A stretch of DNA of 64,000 nt from Hermetia illucens (GCF_905115235.1 NC_051854.1:75817463-75881462), one strand, 5' to 3'; positions 34,481 through 47,800 are shown, counted from the stretch's first letter. A program made the numbers and translations. The notes: generated from the letters alone by a model not told the origin.

Positions 34481-37400
34481 CTAATTTTCGGCGGGTGGGT
34501 CTTCTGGAATATTTTCTACTCCATTATCTAGTTGAACTGCATTAGGAAGAATGGCTATATCGGAGCAAGATCGGAAGTTTTCTTGAGGTCCGCATCCTAC
34601 AGCATATGTGTCGTTCGCACATTTCCCCCACGAATTACCTGTAAATGAATAAAGTAAAAATGCCGATCATTTTGATTTGTATGAAGAAGAAGAAGAAGAA
34701 AAGTTAGTTTAAGTTTTAATGCAACCAAACATGGCTTTGAATCTTCGAGACGAAAAATTGACTTCACGGGCACTAGTATTCGATTTAAAGATTGACTGTT
34801 CTAGTCATTTCTAATCCCTCATATACACACTCTATTGAGATTGTTCGGCCTTTACACTGAATTGCATTCCTTAATAGTAGTTGAAGTAAGTCTCCTTCCC
34901 CATTAGAACACCACTGTTTACTTAAAAGAAACTGAAATTTTCGCCTGAATGAAAACTGGGTTATAGCCCCACAAAAAAATTTTCGCACTCAACACTTTTA
35001 TGATTTCAAATTTTAATTACGTCTAGATAACAGATACATCTAGATAACGTTTAATGATAACATCTTGGAAAGAGGAGCAGGCATAAAGTCGCTGCCATAG
35101 CCAGGGAACAGTCCAGGTTTTAACCTCATAAAGAACTTATGGGCGTTCATGAAGCGGGGAGTGCATCAAAGATTGATAAGAAACAAAGCAAATCTAGAAA
35201 AAACTTTAGAAAAGATATGGCTTAATGAAATTCGGGACGATTTTATTGAAAATTTATACCAATCGATGCCCGCACGAGTTACATAGGGCGATTAGGGCGC
35301 AAGGCGGTCATATGAAATTCAACTTTCGCGCGTTTTATTCTTTCTAGGACTTTCCAAGATGCGGACTTTGGAGAAAGCAACGAAATTGTATCTAACGCTG
35401 TTAATGCGCTAAGTCATACTGAGTTCGGAGCCACCAATGACGAAAACAGGGCTACTCAGATATAAAATTATTCGCCACATTTAATGCTCTGTCCATGGTC
35501 GGTATACGAGAATCCAGAATGGAAACCAATCTCTCTGCTTTCTGCAGGGAGTGTGCAGCTTCAATTTCAATTGTACTCAAGTCGGATGTCCTTCTTGGAA
35601 ATCCTTTCCTGGATTGCGTTCAATTCTTTGTAAAAAGTTTTCTTCTTCTTTGTGTCGGAAATTTTCTCACCTGAGTAGTATAATATTCTACTATTGTATG
35701 CTTTCTGCTCATTTCTTCATGTAGTACCAGCAGACGTGACAAGAGGGGCGGGCTTCGTGCGGGGCCGGATCCGGGGCCGGAAATTTCAAAGAAAAAAGCA
35801 TAATAGCATAATACGCATTAGTTTCACATCTATTTTCTCTCTACAGCCCTGAGTGCAGGCCATTTACGCAGTCTCTTTGTTATTATTTTTTCTTCTACTG
35901 TACTTCACTTTCAATATCATCGCACTCAATATTTCGATAAGCTTACAGCAGCGAGACAAGCACAAATATGAACACAAATATTAATGGCGACCGGAATTCT
36001 AAGCTGGAGCAACGAGATCGCGACATCATTGTACTATTGGGGTAGTTTTCTTAACCCGAGTCTCCCAGTCAATATCATGTCTGAAGCCGGTTAGTTCTTC
36101 TGAAGTCTCAACATTTGAAACTATTGATTACCTGCCTGTGGAATTTCCAGTAAGTCAGGCATATCGATAAGATCATCAGATTACTAAGGGCCTGTTTCCA
36201 TCTTCACTTACTATGTTTCGAAACTACAACCTCGGAATTACCAAGGCAAATTGGCTTTTCTCCTATTTTGACGTTGGCCGAATTAATCTTATCTTTTTTG
36301 CAGAATTTTTCTCGCGCATTTACCGTAGACGGTTGAACATCCGCAATGATTTTTCGTCGTCCTACAATATCGAACGCTGGAAGATGAATCTCCTTTTGTT
36401 TAGTCTGCTTGGTTGTATTGATTGTCAGTTGATGGCTTGATGGTAAAGTGGCTTAAACGGTTTACAAAAAAGAGGCAAACAAAGGAGACTATACACAAGG
36501 AGTGAAACTGCTTAGGCAAACCTTGAATTTTGCACAGCTTCATTGAAATTTGTTCTCATTTGTGTGATGATGTTAGTGCAGGTGGCAGACCAGTGTCGTT
36601 TTATTACTCCTAGTGACACAATCCCGGCCACCATCAGGGAACGTATTCGACTTGAGTCCATCGTGGAAACTGATGACTAAGAGTCCATGGGAGCAGAGGC
36701 GACGGCATCGATAACACCACGTGCATTAGAGGCAACAATTTCAGTACTCACCGAAGCACTCTTCTCCACCGTCCAGCTGAGGTTCGGGGCGAATTCCAAA
36801 GAACGTGTATAGAATTCTGGAAAATGAATCCTTTGCATAGACCATGTATTTTTAGGCTCTTTGCATCTCCAGCAACTCCGGGAATTCTATCTCAAATCAA
36901 TGCTGAGATTGCATCTCGACTGCTTGCTGATATGTCGCTGCTGCAACTACAATCACTTGTGCATTGTGCGCAGTTACGGCTGTCAGATTGCACGGTCAGA
37001 AGATTCGCTTTCGCGTTATTGCTTTGAATGAGCGAAGGGGTTCACCATGGAAAATTCGTCTGGAACGTCGACGGGATTCACTTAGGCAGGACATTGCTAG
37101 ACTGATTCAGATCAGCACTGCCAATGCCATCAGACGGGTGAGAAATAACAGCAGGGTTTACAGAAATTCTGGACACATTAAAGCAGAAACTTTCTGTCAT
37201 ATGCAGTCGGTTACAATGGTATGTTGAAAGACATTCCAGTGTCCAGAATGCAACTTATGTGAGGAACCAGCGGAGTTTTTTCAGATCACTCAACTCCAAC
37301 ACAATCCCAACAGAGCGTCCAGACAGTACAGTTTTCGGTGGGGGAAGCGAAAGAATATTGGGGTAGACTTTGGGGGTTACCCGCCCAATATGCTGAGCAT

Positions 37401-40400
37401 GCTGCGTGGATCACCGCTGAAGGCTCCCGCCATGCCAATACGCCTGGCATGAATTTTGCGGATGTTACCGAAAAGGAGGTTCGACTAGCCATAAACAGCT
37501 CGACGAACTGGAGAGGCCTTGATCTGGATCGGGTGCAGCATTTCTAGTATAAGAAATTTATCAGTATACACAGTCGGTTGCGACATAGCATAAATCAGTT
37601 CATTAGTTGGCCGGAGGAGTTTCGATCCTTCCTCCGTGCGAGAATTACCTTGTCCCTAAAAAGGACATGGTGCAGGTCACCGCACACACAAAGCCAATTA
37701 CTTGCTTAACAACTCTCGATAAATTCATAACGCCCATTATTAGTGGAAGGGTCAATGCACACTTCGAGACGAACAACATTCTCTCCGAGGAACAGAAGGG
37801 CTGCCGAGTTGGAGTAAGGCGTTGCAAAGAGCAGCTTATTATCGACTCGGTAGTTGTAGGACAAGCAACTAGAGGCCAAAGTCACCTCTCTAGTTGCCAC
37901 ATCGATTGTGCCAAGGCTTTCAACTGCGTCCCGCATACCTGACTAATCGATATCCTACATCTGTATCGCATCGCTCCGAAACTAATAAAGTTTTTAGCGA
38001 CAGTCATGGAAGAGTGGTATACCATTTTATCAGTGCTTCCACCTGAGGGTGCTAACACCTCAGAGCCTATCTATATACGGAGAAGCATCTTCCAAAGGGA
38101 TTCTTTGAGTGCCCTTTGGTTTTGCATGGCACTGAACCCTCTTTCATGGCTACTGAATGGTGCTAGAGAGAATCGTTTTGCAATAAAATATGGCCTATGT
38201 GCTAAGTGCGAACTGACCCACTTGATGTAATTAGATGCTGTATGCCGGTACTGAAAACCACCTTAGAACTTAACTTGAAGGATCGATTTTTCAATCCTCT
38301 GAATGGAGTGAAGTCTTGCCAAGAGCGGATCGATGAATGGAAGTCGAAAACAATGCACGGTAAACACGTGAATTATCTTTGGTCGCCATTTGTCGATTTG
38401 CATTTGTCGAACAGATGGCTGTGTGCTAGGGAGCTCTTTGCTGAGACCGAGGGATTCATGTGTGCTATTCAGGACGGCGTGGTCGCCATCCGGGTTTATA
38501 AAAAGCTCATAATGGAAGAACGGGTGGAGAACGATTAGTGCTGAATATGTCGTTCAGTGTTAGAGACGTTGCACCATCTCATTTCTGGTTCCATTGCTAT
38601 GACCCCGGTGCAATACTCGAGCAGACATAATACTGTATGTAAGGTGATCCATCAAAACCTTATATGCAAACATGGACTGATCACGGGAACATGTCCGGTT
38701 TATCGAAATGAGCCGGAAGCTACTTGATAGTTCTGTTTACAGCATGTATTGGGACCGGCAAGTTCTAACTAATTGCCATATTCCACAGAACAAGTCTGAT
38801 GTGCTGTTAGTTGACAAGACGGTTCACTCCGCGTATATTATTGATATTGCTGTCCCCTATAACAACAACATTGAAAGGACATACGTGGAGAAGAATGTGA
38901 ACTATGAGCCACTAGCTCGGGAAATCAAAGAAAATTTGGCGTCTCGAGCGGGTGGTTGTAGTTCTCATAATATTGTCAGCTACAGGTATTGTACCAAATC
39001 CCTCACGGCTTCCCTTGATGTCTTGGGACTTTCACACAGTGTGGTTTAAACCATGCAGATGCTCGTTGTCGCGAGGAGTTCTCGACGGCTTCTCCCATTG
39101 ACCTACCATCAGCCACCGCCACCAGCGCCTCTTTATCTTTCAAGTAGGTAGGATGGTCTGAGCCTAAATGCTTGGCACTTAGTGTTCCATGCCTCATGAA
39201 ACTCGTGCCATCTTATGGAAGCGAAATCAGAGCGTTGAAACCTCCAATGCTCAAAATTCTGTGTGCTAAAGTCACAGGTAATAATCCAGTTAGAAAATTT
39301 ATTTATCAGCTACCAATTATGATATGTTCTGAACTTCATTAACTCAACAGCTTCAGAGAAGTTCTATGAAAAAGAATCTATTATCTATCATTGTCCTTAT
39401 GTCAAAATAATAAGGATGATTAGTCTGTTAAGAGTTTAAATCTTACCTGTGATATAAGTCCACCGTAAAATACAGTGATCGCATATAACATTCTCGGGAA
39501 GAGCAAGTGTAGTGTTGAACCAACCCCGATTTGTAGTTTTAACACTGAAGCGGTTTTCACCCGTAGTCAGGTTGAGCTGATATTGTCGAAAACAGTCCTC
39601 ATTTTCGTGGTCATCGTCCATATTGCATAAGTCGAATAGGAAGTACCCTCGATGGTTAGCTGTTATCAGTACGCCAACAGAAAGTGTGCTATTCATTGCA
39701 TATTCTTTAACAATCGTTCCGTTCCCATAAAGTCCACCATATTCATGGGGCCGGGGTGCTGGCAAACCATAATCGTCTCCACATAATCCACATTTACCAT
39801 CATGTATCACCCATTGATTCTTTGGGAGTAAATTCATGTTAATCTAAATGACATTGAAATATGACCACAAATTATCAAATTCATTTTTATAAAATTACTT
39901 GTGCCAATTGACCTGCGAGATTTCGGTCCAGGTTAAGGAGCATCACAATTTGACAGCACTACGCACCAAGGGAGGTTTTAAATATAAAGGAGAAGTATGT
40001 TTTCTTTGGGCAATGGCACGCAACTCAGGACATGTTTACTAAAGGTGACATTGTGATTTTGGTGGGCAAACTAAATGCCAAGGTGATAAACCTTGTTTGC
40101 AGATGGAATGGGGAAACATGGTACTGGTAACCGCAACAATAATGATGAACGGTTTGTAGTTTCGTTCAATTGATTACAGAGCCTGCCATAAAATCAGTTG
40201 AGTTTCAGAACGGCCACATTGTGATCAGCAGAAGATTTAAAAGTTGTCCTCCGCATAACAAAAGGAGTGTTGACATCGGCCTCAAAAGGGGCTGCCATCT
40301 GATAGTCACTTACCTTCGCTTAAGTAATGCATCTACCCGCAGAAAACTGAGCGTTGGCACCCAAATTCAATAAGGACTGTTTCTGCGATCAAGCTTTAAA

Positions 40401-42424
40401 CAACTCGGCGGAAAATATTGCACTGGAACGGCATTCAAAATGCCTTTGTCTTTGGCTTGGCTGGCTATGGTTTCACCCAAGGCAGAGGCAACTCATCAGA
40501 CGTTTCCTCTGCCTCTGCCTCTGCCCAGGTTATTAGATGCAGTTCGCTCCCTTATATCATTATAGTCATGGGAAATATCACCTAATATTTCTGGCTTCCG
40601 CAGGCCAAAGCTCAATTAATTTTCGTTTTGAAATTGAGAGAGCCCTAAATCCACCACCGACTTAATGGTGGAACGGATCAATTGGAGAGAAACTGTCTCC
40701 CACAGTTCTGATCCATCCTCTTTTTGAGCACCCAAAGTTCAAATTTTTTTTTTAAAAAATGCTCAGGGGTATAATTTTTACCCATGACACGTTTGCTGGT
40801 TGATAAATGGGAATGGACTACATCTGGTAACCAGTTCGATCACCCTGCTCCTAAAGCAGAGGCAGCGTCTGATGAGTTGCGCCTTGGAAGCGGACTTTCC
40901 ACACGCACGCGCTAGTGGGACGCCTACGTTTCTCCCCGCATCGGTGATTCGACGACCAGAGCATGGCTGTGACTGGTTGGGTGAGGTGAACGGTTCCTGC
41001 GAATTTCAGAATCCAACACGCAACTTTATTGCAATCCCGAGACGGGAGAAGCGTAGGTGAGTGGAGGCCCTGAATAAGCCCAGCTAACTCAGGAGATGTT
41101 CAGAGGAAATTGTTACTAAAACCTTACCGAACTTTCGGCGGATGTCTACTGTTTAGTAGATGGGCAGTTCAAAGACGAGAAAGGATGGCTGGTGGAATAG
41201 GTTAGCGGTAGCGGGAAGTGAAAATCTGACGATTAACAAATTAACATTAACATTGAAGGACAAAGAGGATATTGACGCTACTCTGATTGATTATGGGAAG
41301 ATCGGAGCAGATAATTTTACAAGTGACAATGAGGAAATGGTGAAAGGGGATTTATTTAGATGAAGTCGTGAACTGTTACGCTCTCCACTCATGGACGAAC
41401 AAGTATTGATAGTGGCAAAGCCTTTACCGGGCACAACAAGGAAGAAGAGGTGCATGACAAATATGAGAGAATAGATTCAGTGCTAGAAAAAATACTCAGG
41501 GTGGGAAATTGTCTAAAGCAAACGGTTGCATTCGTCGGACCATAAATATAACACAACGTTCACCGTAATATTAAAGTGGTGGTCCGAAACCTTGAAGACA
41601 TCTGCGAAACACCATTGACAGATTGGGTTCGATATCCTAATCTACTGTGAACGCAGGACTGTTACATACTCCTACGATGACCCCATTGCCGCAGATACCT
41701 ATTGCTACCAAAAGGATGGAACGAGTCAATCATGCAAGCCCAAAGAGAAAGCTGTGGCATAAAGAGGAGGAGAGGAGGAATGGGAGATATTGCTATAAAG
41801 CCTCCAACACCAAAAAAGTGCAGAAGCTCCAAGGAGCCAACAACGGGAGGAGTGCAAAGCCGGGATTCTTCGAGTTCCTTACAAAGGCAGGCCTAGAACC
41901 GATGCCGGTTGTTGCGCCGTTGATGATGATGACATGCTACTATATGTTGCACTGATAGTATCGGCGTAGAAGTATCTTTTGCTTTCTAGCGAGCTATTTA
42001 AGATTCGTTAATAACTGCTAATGTTGTCCAAATCAGTAGCAGCAACATGCAACATTGTTCTGCAGGGTTTTAATACCGTAATTTGCTTCAATGAGGAATA
42101 TTCAAGGAAGCGTTCACTCAGACCGGATGATGTCCTCACATTTTAAATGCTTTTTCAAGTCATGATCTAATGCCCACAATTAGGAGGTCCCATCCCATTC
42201 ACGGCCCATTGGTCAACAATGACAGGAATAAATGCAATATTGAGCCAAACAGAACTTACATAGAAACCACCACAGAAGCCTTCATTATCGTTATAATCCA
42301 CTGGTGCTAAAGGGTCGAAGCGCCATCGAGAGCTTCTGTTTACGGGATCCAAAAGCATTCCGTGGAAACTAGCAACTTGCACGAGGCACGTAAAAATGAA
42401 TAGACTAACCACGAATTGGAACAT
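34481..42424 (-). CDS. AA15 lytic polysaccharide monooxygenase, gene B, 3 exons
   Basis: Exons 42424-42260, 39819-39447 and 34638-34481 join in phase to give 231 residues. A 20-residue signal peptide (MFQFVVSLFIFTCLVQVASF) ends just before HG, so the mature enzyme begins with the copper-binding histidine. The second copper histidine is mature residue 91 in TANH. The family marks FCGG, GKCGLCGDDYG, PRPHE, CDHCILRW, GCGPQENFRSC are all present, and F in ENFRSC is where the axial Tyr/Phe is expected. AA15 enzymes are secreted and oxidatively cut chitin or cellulose. An upstream in-frame ATG at 42454 lies almost at the expected transcription start behind the TATA box, so I prefer 42424. Exon 2 uses a weak acceptor (CCCAAAG). 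Introns hold a Tc1 piece and a LINE. Its first exon is duplicated upstream. Confidence 0.92.
35110..35330 (+). mobile_element. Tc1-like transposase C-terminal fragment
   Basis: The translation reads NSPGFNLIKNLWAFMKRGVH, then FIENLYQSMPARV and AIRAQGGHMKF. This is the end of a Tc1-type (DD34E) transposase: the SPDLNPIENLW block carrying the last catalytic region, then SMPRRV and the GG..KY-like end. At least one stop is present. It lies in intron 2 of LPMO gene B. The flanks from 34640 to 36560 otherwise show nothing I can name, except a short CpG-rich palindromic stretch near 35750-35780. Confidence 0.7.
36560..39195 (+). mobile_element. LINE with restriction-like endonuclease, longest copy
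   Basis: Parts in order: an N-terminal basic block (LERRRDSLRQDIARLIQ, about 37060), a pre-RT block (EYWGRLWGLPAQYAEHAAW), RT with PITCLTTLDKFITPIIS, EEQKGCRVGVRRCKEQL, DCAKAFNCVPHT and RSIFQRDSLSALWFCMAL, a linker (CQERIDEWKSKTMHGKHVNY), and the nuclease-like end (VLLVDKTVHSAYIIDIAVP). The 3' untranslated part (39060-39195) matches the minus copy at 30135-30250. Several stops and frameshifts are present. It lies in intron 2 of LPMO gene B, antisense to it. Confidence 0.8.
39950..40440 (+). mobile_element. RTE-like LINE family A endonuclease fragment
   Basis: The reading DIVILVGKLNAKV, MGKHGTGNRNNNDERFVVSF, then RRFKSCPPHNKRSVDIGLK gives the endonuclease motifs GDFNAKVG, DNGERF and the G.D/SDHHL region in order. 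It lies in intron 1 of LPMO gene B and is followed at once by family-F repeat DNA. Confidence 0.7.
40455..40895. repeat. Family-F element with two inverted hammerhead-like motifs
   Basis: The left motif is on the minus strand: CTGATGA (40499-40493) and GAAACC (40474-40469). The right motif is on the plus strand: ACCCTGC (40842-40848), loop, GCAGCGT (40862-40868), CTGATGA (40869-40875). Between them, 40570-40720 resembles the foldback arms at 15480-15575, including AATTTTCGTTTTG and a CCACCA...TGGTGG hairpin. Neither motif is complete: the left lacks stem I and the right lacks GAAA. Confidence 0.6.
41850..41935 (+). mobile_element. RTE-like LINE family A, 3' terminus
   Basis: GGGATTCTTCGAGTTCCTTA, then GCAGGCCTAGAACCGATGCC and a TGATGATGATGA end match the 3' ends at 10330-10395 and 60130-60204. 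It is repeated at 45157-45242 in duplication copy 2. Confidence 0.75.
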
Positions 42425-42482
42425 TTTCTTAATTGCTACAAACTTTACTATCATACTACGGTGTGGGAACTTTCTTCCACTT

Positions 42483-42490
42483 TATTTATA
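42483..42490 (-). promoter_or_regulatory. TATA box of LPMO gene B (proximal)
   Basis: TATAAATA lies on the minus strand about 60 bp before the chosen start codon at 42424. This spacing would put transcription start near 42457 with a short 5' UTR. Confidence 0.6.
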
Positions 42491-43039
42491 CCTACCTTCA
42501 CTTGAAAAGATTTTCACTATCTTATCGTTATGTTTGTCGGTAGTTTTCAACATATTGTGAATAATAAAATAAATATTGGGACATCAATAAAAACAAAGCT
42601 GATATCTTCAATTTGTTTCCGGACTTCGCTGTAAAATCCAATGACCAAATGATTGTAAGGAAGCAATTTCATCGAAAAATGGAAAATCCAAGCACGCGTT
42701 TTTCTTACGTCGATATCTTTGGAAATATTCTTTTTTTGAAACGTTTCGTTTGAGTCGAAAGAAAGATAATTGTAGAATGATAGATTCGAGAATGCGCTGC
42801 TATTTCCAATGATTTTGAAAGGATCCTGATATCTACTCCAAAGTCGATTTGTGTTAGAAAATATAATTGTGAGTTATGGTGGAATATTACGGCAAATCAG
42901 TACTCAGTATCAGAAATATTTAGCAAATCAGTACTCAAGTTAAAAATATGGTTACTTTATTGAAGACCACCAGAAAGTAATTTGCTAATCTAAACCTTTC
43001 AGAAACCCTTGGCTAAGGTAAATTCAAAAGGCTACAGAG

Positions 43040-43830
43040 ACCGCCCCTTTACAAGGTAATTAACAAGGTTGAGCGGTCGTTGCACTACAAGCAAAATACT
43101 TCAGCTGCCTTCCTGGAGGCAGGGGAACACTCAATAACGTGAGTACCAACGCCATCAAGGAGATTCTAACCAGAATGCAAGAGTATATTGCGTAATAATC
43201 TGGAAGGACCCTTCAAAATTCTAATCGAAATGATTTCATCCCGAGGATAAACGGACAAATCACTTTTCTGCAATGTAAACTATCTGAATTTAATATCGGA
43301 TACATACCAACTTGCATTGGATATTAACAATGGATTCTTACGTTTGCAAGGAGACATTCATGAGGCAGAAGATAGTTCTTCAGATATACACAGCCGTGTT
43401 CCGTCCGATCCTAACGTGTGTTCTTTTTTGCGCCGATGGCCGACACTGTACAAGAAACACATTTGGATCAAGCTTAATAAGATCCAAAGAGCTGTATGAA
43501 CATTAGTAATGGAGGTTTTGAACTCCTATCCGACAGATGTCCTCAATATATTCTTACATCTCCTCACCTTGGGCCTGGATCGTTCAGTGCTCTCTGAATC
43601 CGTGAGTCGGAATACTACTCAACGAAACATCACGATGATAATAACATCCTACGTGGAGTACCGAACTTTAAGAGGAATTTTGTTACGGGACTTCCAACCA
43701 GAGCAGAGTAGAGGACCGGTGATGTGTTAGTGCGTTACGACACAGTATTCTTTACCGACAGTTCAAGGCTGGTCTGCAGCGGCGATGAGAGCATTCTGCA
43801 TCCCGTTGGAGACTGTACTGACTCACTCAT
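43040..43830 (+). mobile_element. LOA/jockey-like LINE fragment (RT and RNase H)
   Basis: Decayed codons spell STNAIKEILTRM (RT), LQIYTAVFRPILT (the post-RT LYTAVVRPILTYG block) and VFFTDSSRLV (RNase H-like). Frames are broken throughout. An identical copy lies at 46347-47137 in the duplication. Confidence 0.65.
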
Positions 43831-44842
43831 CATGGAAGATCTAGCTTTTTTATAACAAAATCCGATGACAAAAGCTTTTTGGTCAGAGGTACGCAAACGC
43901 CAAAGGTGTTACTGTGGTTCGCACTGTGCACTGGCATATAGAGGGCCAGGCCACCAGACTCATCATTGTTCAGATTGTTGAAGTTAGATACTTTTTTTGT
44001 GATTGCCTAGATCTAGCTAGTGTCAAACTTCGGACACTAGGAAAACCATTCTTTGGGGACTTCAAAGAGAAATCCGGTTGTAGGAATGAAGGAGCTTCTA
44101 TACTTCGTAAACCCTGCGGTCTTGCTCTTAAAAATTAGGTCGTCTAAATTCTGCTTAACTTATCCTCCCTAGTCCAGTCACTTTCTTAAGAGTTTATGAA
44201 ATGAAAACGACTTACGTCGAGAGGACTACATCAGTTTTTGAATTATCACATCAAACTTCTGACAGGATACGATTTAAGTTTCGTGCGACTCGTATTAGGA
44301 AGCTACTTGCAGGATATATAATAAAGTTACAATTTGCGCGAAATTGAACCTAACAGTGGTAGGTTAGATGTCAATATTGAATAAGTAACCCTGCACCAAA
44401 AGCGACATAGGTAGATGATGCAGGTTGAAGCCTACTAAAAGTCCTAAAAAGCCTATGTCCTGTACAAGCTGAGGTCGCTTAAAATGGGCCTTGCTTCCTT
44501 ACGATATTGAAGGAAACAATACGGCGATGACAAGAGCACTGCGGCGAGCTAGCAACGCTACAAAGTTGGAGTTCTGTTATGAATTATAACATAACATATC
44601 ACAGCATTTGACAAGGCAACGAAAATTAAGTATGATTTTGAAGAAAACTTTGGTTGGCGGACGAGGTATTTTGTGGAATAGTTTCCAGCTTAATTTCATG
44701 AGATCTGTATCTCGTTAAAACTCTGAAAAGCCTTCATTTTCAAGCGTAAAAAAACTTTTTAAAATCATTCACTACCGTTGATAATTACGAGGAAAATTGA
44801 CAAAGGGATCAATACGGGAAAGAAGCCACCCACCACGCACCA

Positions 44843-47800
44843 CGGACCATAAATATAACACAACGTTCACCGTAATATTAAAGTGGTGGTCCGAAACCTT
44901 GAAGACATCTGCGAAACACCATTGACAGATTGGGTTCGATATCCTAATCTACTGTGAACGCAGGACTGTTACATACTCCTACGATGACCCCATTGCCGCA
45001 GATACCTATTGCTACCAAAAGGATGGAACGAGTCAATCATGCAAGCCCAAAGAGAAAGCTGTGGCATAAAGAGGAGGAGAGGAGGAATGGGAGATATTGC
45101 TATAAAGCCTCCAACACCAAAAAAGTGCAGAAGCTCCAAGGAGCCAACAACGGGAGGAGTGCAAAGCCGGGATTCTTCGAGTTCCTTACAAAGGCAGGCC
45201 TAGAACCGATGCCGGTTGTTGCGCCGTTGATGATGATGACATGCTACTATATGTTGCACTGATAGTATCGGCGTAGAAGTATCTTTTGCTTTCTAGCGAG
45301 CTATTTAAGATTCGTTAATAACTGCTAATGTTGTCCAAATCAGTAGCAGCAACATGCAACATTGTTCTGCAGGGTTTTAATACCGTAATTTGCTTCAATG
45401 AGGAATATTCAAGGAAGCGTTCACTCAGACCGGATGATGTCCTCACATTTTAAATGCTTTTTCAAGTCATGATCTAATGCCCACAATTAGGAGGTCCCAT
45501 CCCATTCACGGCCCATTGGTCAACAATGACAGGAATAAATGCAATATTGAGCCAAACAGAACTTACATAGAAACCACCACAGAAGCCTTCATTATCGTTA
45601 TAATCCACTGGTGCTAAAGGGTCGAAGCGCCATCGAGAGCTTCTGTTTACGGGATCCAAAAGCATTCCGTGGAAACTAGCAACTTGCACGAGGCACGTAA
45701 AAATGAATAGACTAACCACGAATTGGAACATTTTCTTAATTGCTACAAACTTTACTATCATACTACGGTGTGGGAACTTTCTTCCACTTTATTTATACCT
45801 ACCTTCACTTGAAAAGATTTTCACTATCTTATCGTTATGTTTGTCGGTAGTTTTCAACATATTGTGAATAATAAAATAAATATTGGGACATCAATAAAAA
45901 CAAAGCTGATATCTTCAATTTGTTTCCGGACTTCGCTGTAAAATCCAATGACCAAATGATTGTAAGGAAGCAATTTCATCGAAAAATGGAAAATCCAAGC
46001 ACGCGTTTTTCTTACGTCGATATCTTTGGAAATATTCTTTTTTTGAAACGTTTCGTTTGAGTCGAAAGAAAGATAATTGTAGAATGATAGATTCGAGAAT
46101 GCGCTGCTATTTCCAATGATTTTGAAAGGATCCTGATATCTACTCCAAAGTCGATTTGTGTTAGAAAATATAATTGTGAGTTATGGTGGAATATTACGGC
46201 AAATCAGTACTCAGTATCAGAAATATTTAGCAAATCAGTACTCAAGTTAAAAATATGGTTACTTTATTGAAGACCACCAGAAAGTAATTTGCTAATCTAA
46301 ACCTTTCAGAAACCCTTGGCTAAGGTAAATTCAAAAGGCTACAGAGACCGCCCCTTTACAAGGTAATTAACAAGGTTGAGCGGTCGTTGCACTACAAGCA
46401 AAATACTTCAGCTGCCTTCCTGGAGGCAGGGGAACACTCAATAACGTGAGTACCAACGCCATCAAGGAGATTCTAACCAGAATGCAAGAGTATATTGCGT
46501 AATAATCTGGAAGGACCCTTCAAAATTCTAATCGAAATGATTTCATCCCGAGGATAAACGGACAAATCACTTTTCTGCAATGTAAACTATCTGAATTTAA
46601 TATCGGATACATACCAACTTGCATTGGATATTAACAATGGATTCTTACGTTTGCAAGGAGACATTCATGAGGCAGAAGATAGTTCTTCAGATATACACAG
46701 CCGTGTTCCGTCCGATCCTAACGTGTGTTCTTTTTTGCGCCGATGGCCGACACTGTACAAGAAACACATTTGGATCAAGCTTAATAAGATCCAAAGAGCT
46801 GTATGAACATTAGTAATGGAGGTTTTGAACTCCTATCCGACAGATGTCCTCAATATATTCTTACATCTCCTCACCTTGGGCCTGGATCGTTCAGTGCTCT
46901 CTGAATCCGTGAGTCGGAATACTACTCAACGAAACATCACGATGATAATAACATCCTACGTGGAGTACCGAACTTTAAGAGGAATTTTGTTACGGGACTT
47001 CCAACCAGAGCAGAGTAGAGGACCGGTGATGTGTTAGTGCGTTACGACACAGTATTCTTTACCGACAGTTCAAGGCTGGTCTGCAGCGGCGATGAGAGCA
47101 TTCTGCATCCCGTTGGAGACTGTACTGACTCACTCATCATGGAAGATCTAGCTTTTTTATAACAAAATCCGATGACAAAAGCTTTTTGGTCAGAGGTACG
47201 CAAACGCCAAAGGTGTTACTGTGGTTCGCACTGTGCACTGGCATATAGAGGGCCAGGCCACCAGACTCATCATTGTTCAGATTGTTGAAGTTAGATACTT
47301 TTTTTGTGATTGCCTAGATCTAGCTAGTGTCAAACTTCGGACACTAGGAAAACCATTCTTTGGGGACTTCAAAGAGAAATCCGGTTGTAGGAATGAAGGA
47401 GCTTCTATACTTCGTAAACCCTGCGGTCTTGCTCTTAAAAATTAGGTCGTCTAAATTCTGCTTAACTTATCCTCCCTAGTCCAGTCACTTTCTTAAGAGT
47501 TTATGAAATGAAAACGACTTACGTCGAGAGGACTACATCAGTTTTTGAATTATCACATCAAACTTCTGACAGGATACGATTTAAGTTTCGTGCGACTCGT
47601 ATTAGGAAGCTACTTGCAGGATATATAATAAAGTTACAATTTGCGCGAAATTGAACCTAACAGTGGTAGGTTAGATGTCAATATTGAATAAGTAACCCTG
47701 CACCAAAAGCGACATAGGTAGATGATGCAGGTTGAAGCCTACTAAAAGTCCTAAAAAGCCTATGTCCTGTACAAGCTGAGGTCGCTTAAAATGGGCCTTG

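Larger units (their letters stand above)
41536..44839 (+). repeat. Direct tandem duplication, copy 1 (3,304 bp)
   Basis: Every stretch compared is identical to 44843-48146, offset 3,307. It holds the TATA box and first exon of LPMO gene B, a LINE-A 3' end and a LOA/jockey-like LINE piece. The homology starts at CGGACCATAA and ends at CCACCACGCA. Three bases (CCA) separate the copies. Confidence 0.95.

Noticed and set aside
35748-35782. CpG-rich palindromic patch as a promoter
   Set aside because: It is isolated, not near any gene start, and lies inside intron 2 of LPMO gene B.
42425-42454. Upstream in-frame ATG of LPMO gene B as the start
   Set aside because: It lies within a few bases of the transcription start expected from the TATA box and would give an oddly long basic N-terminus; the ATG at 42424 gives the same 55-codon first exon as gene A.
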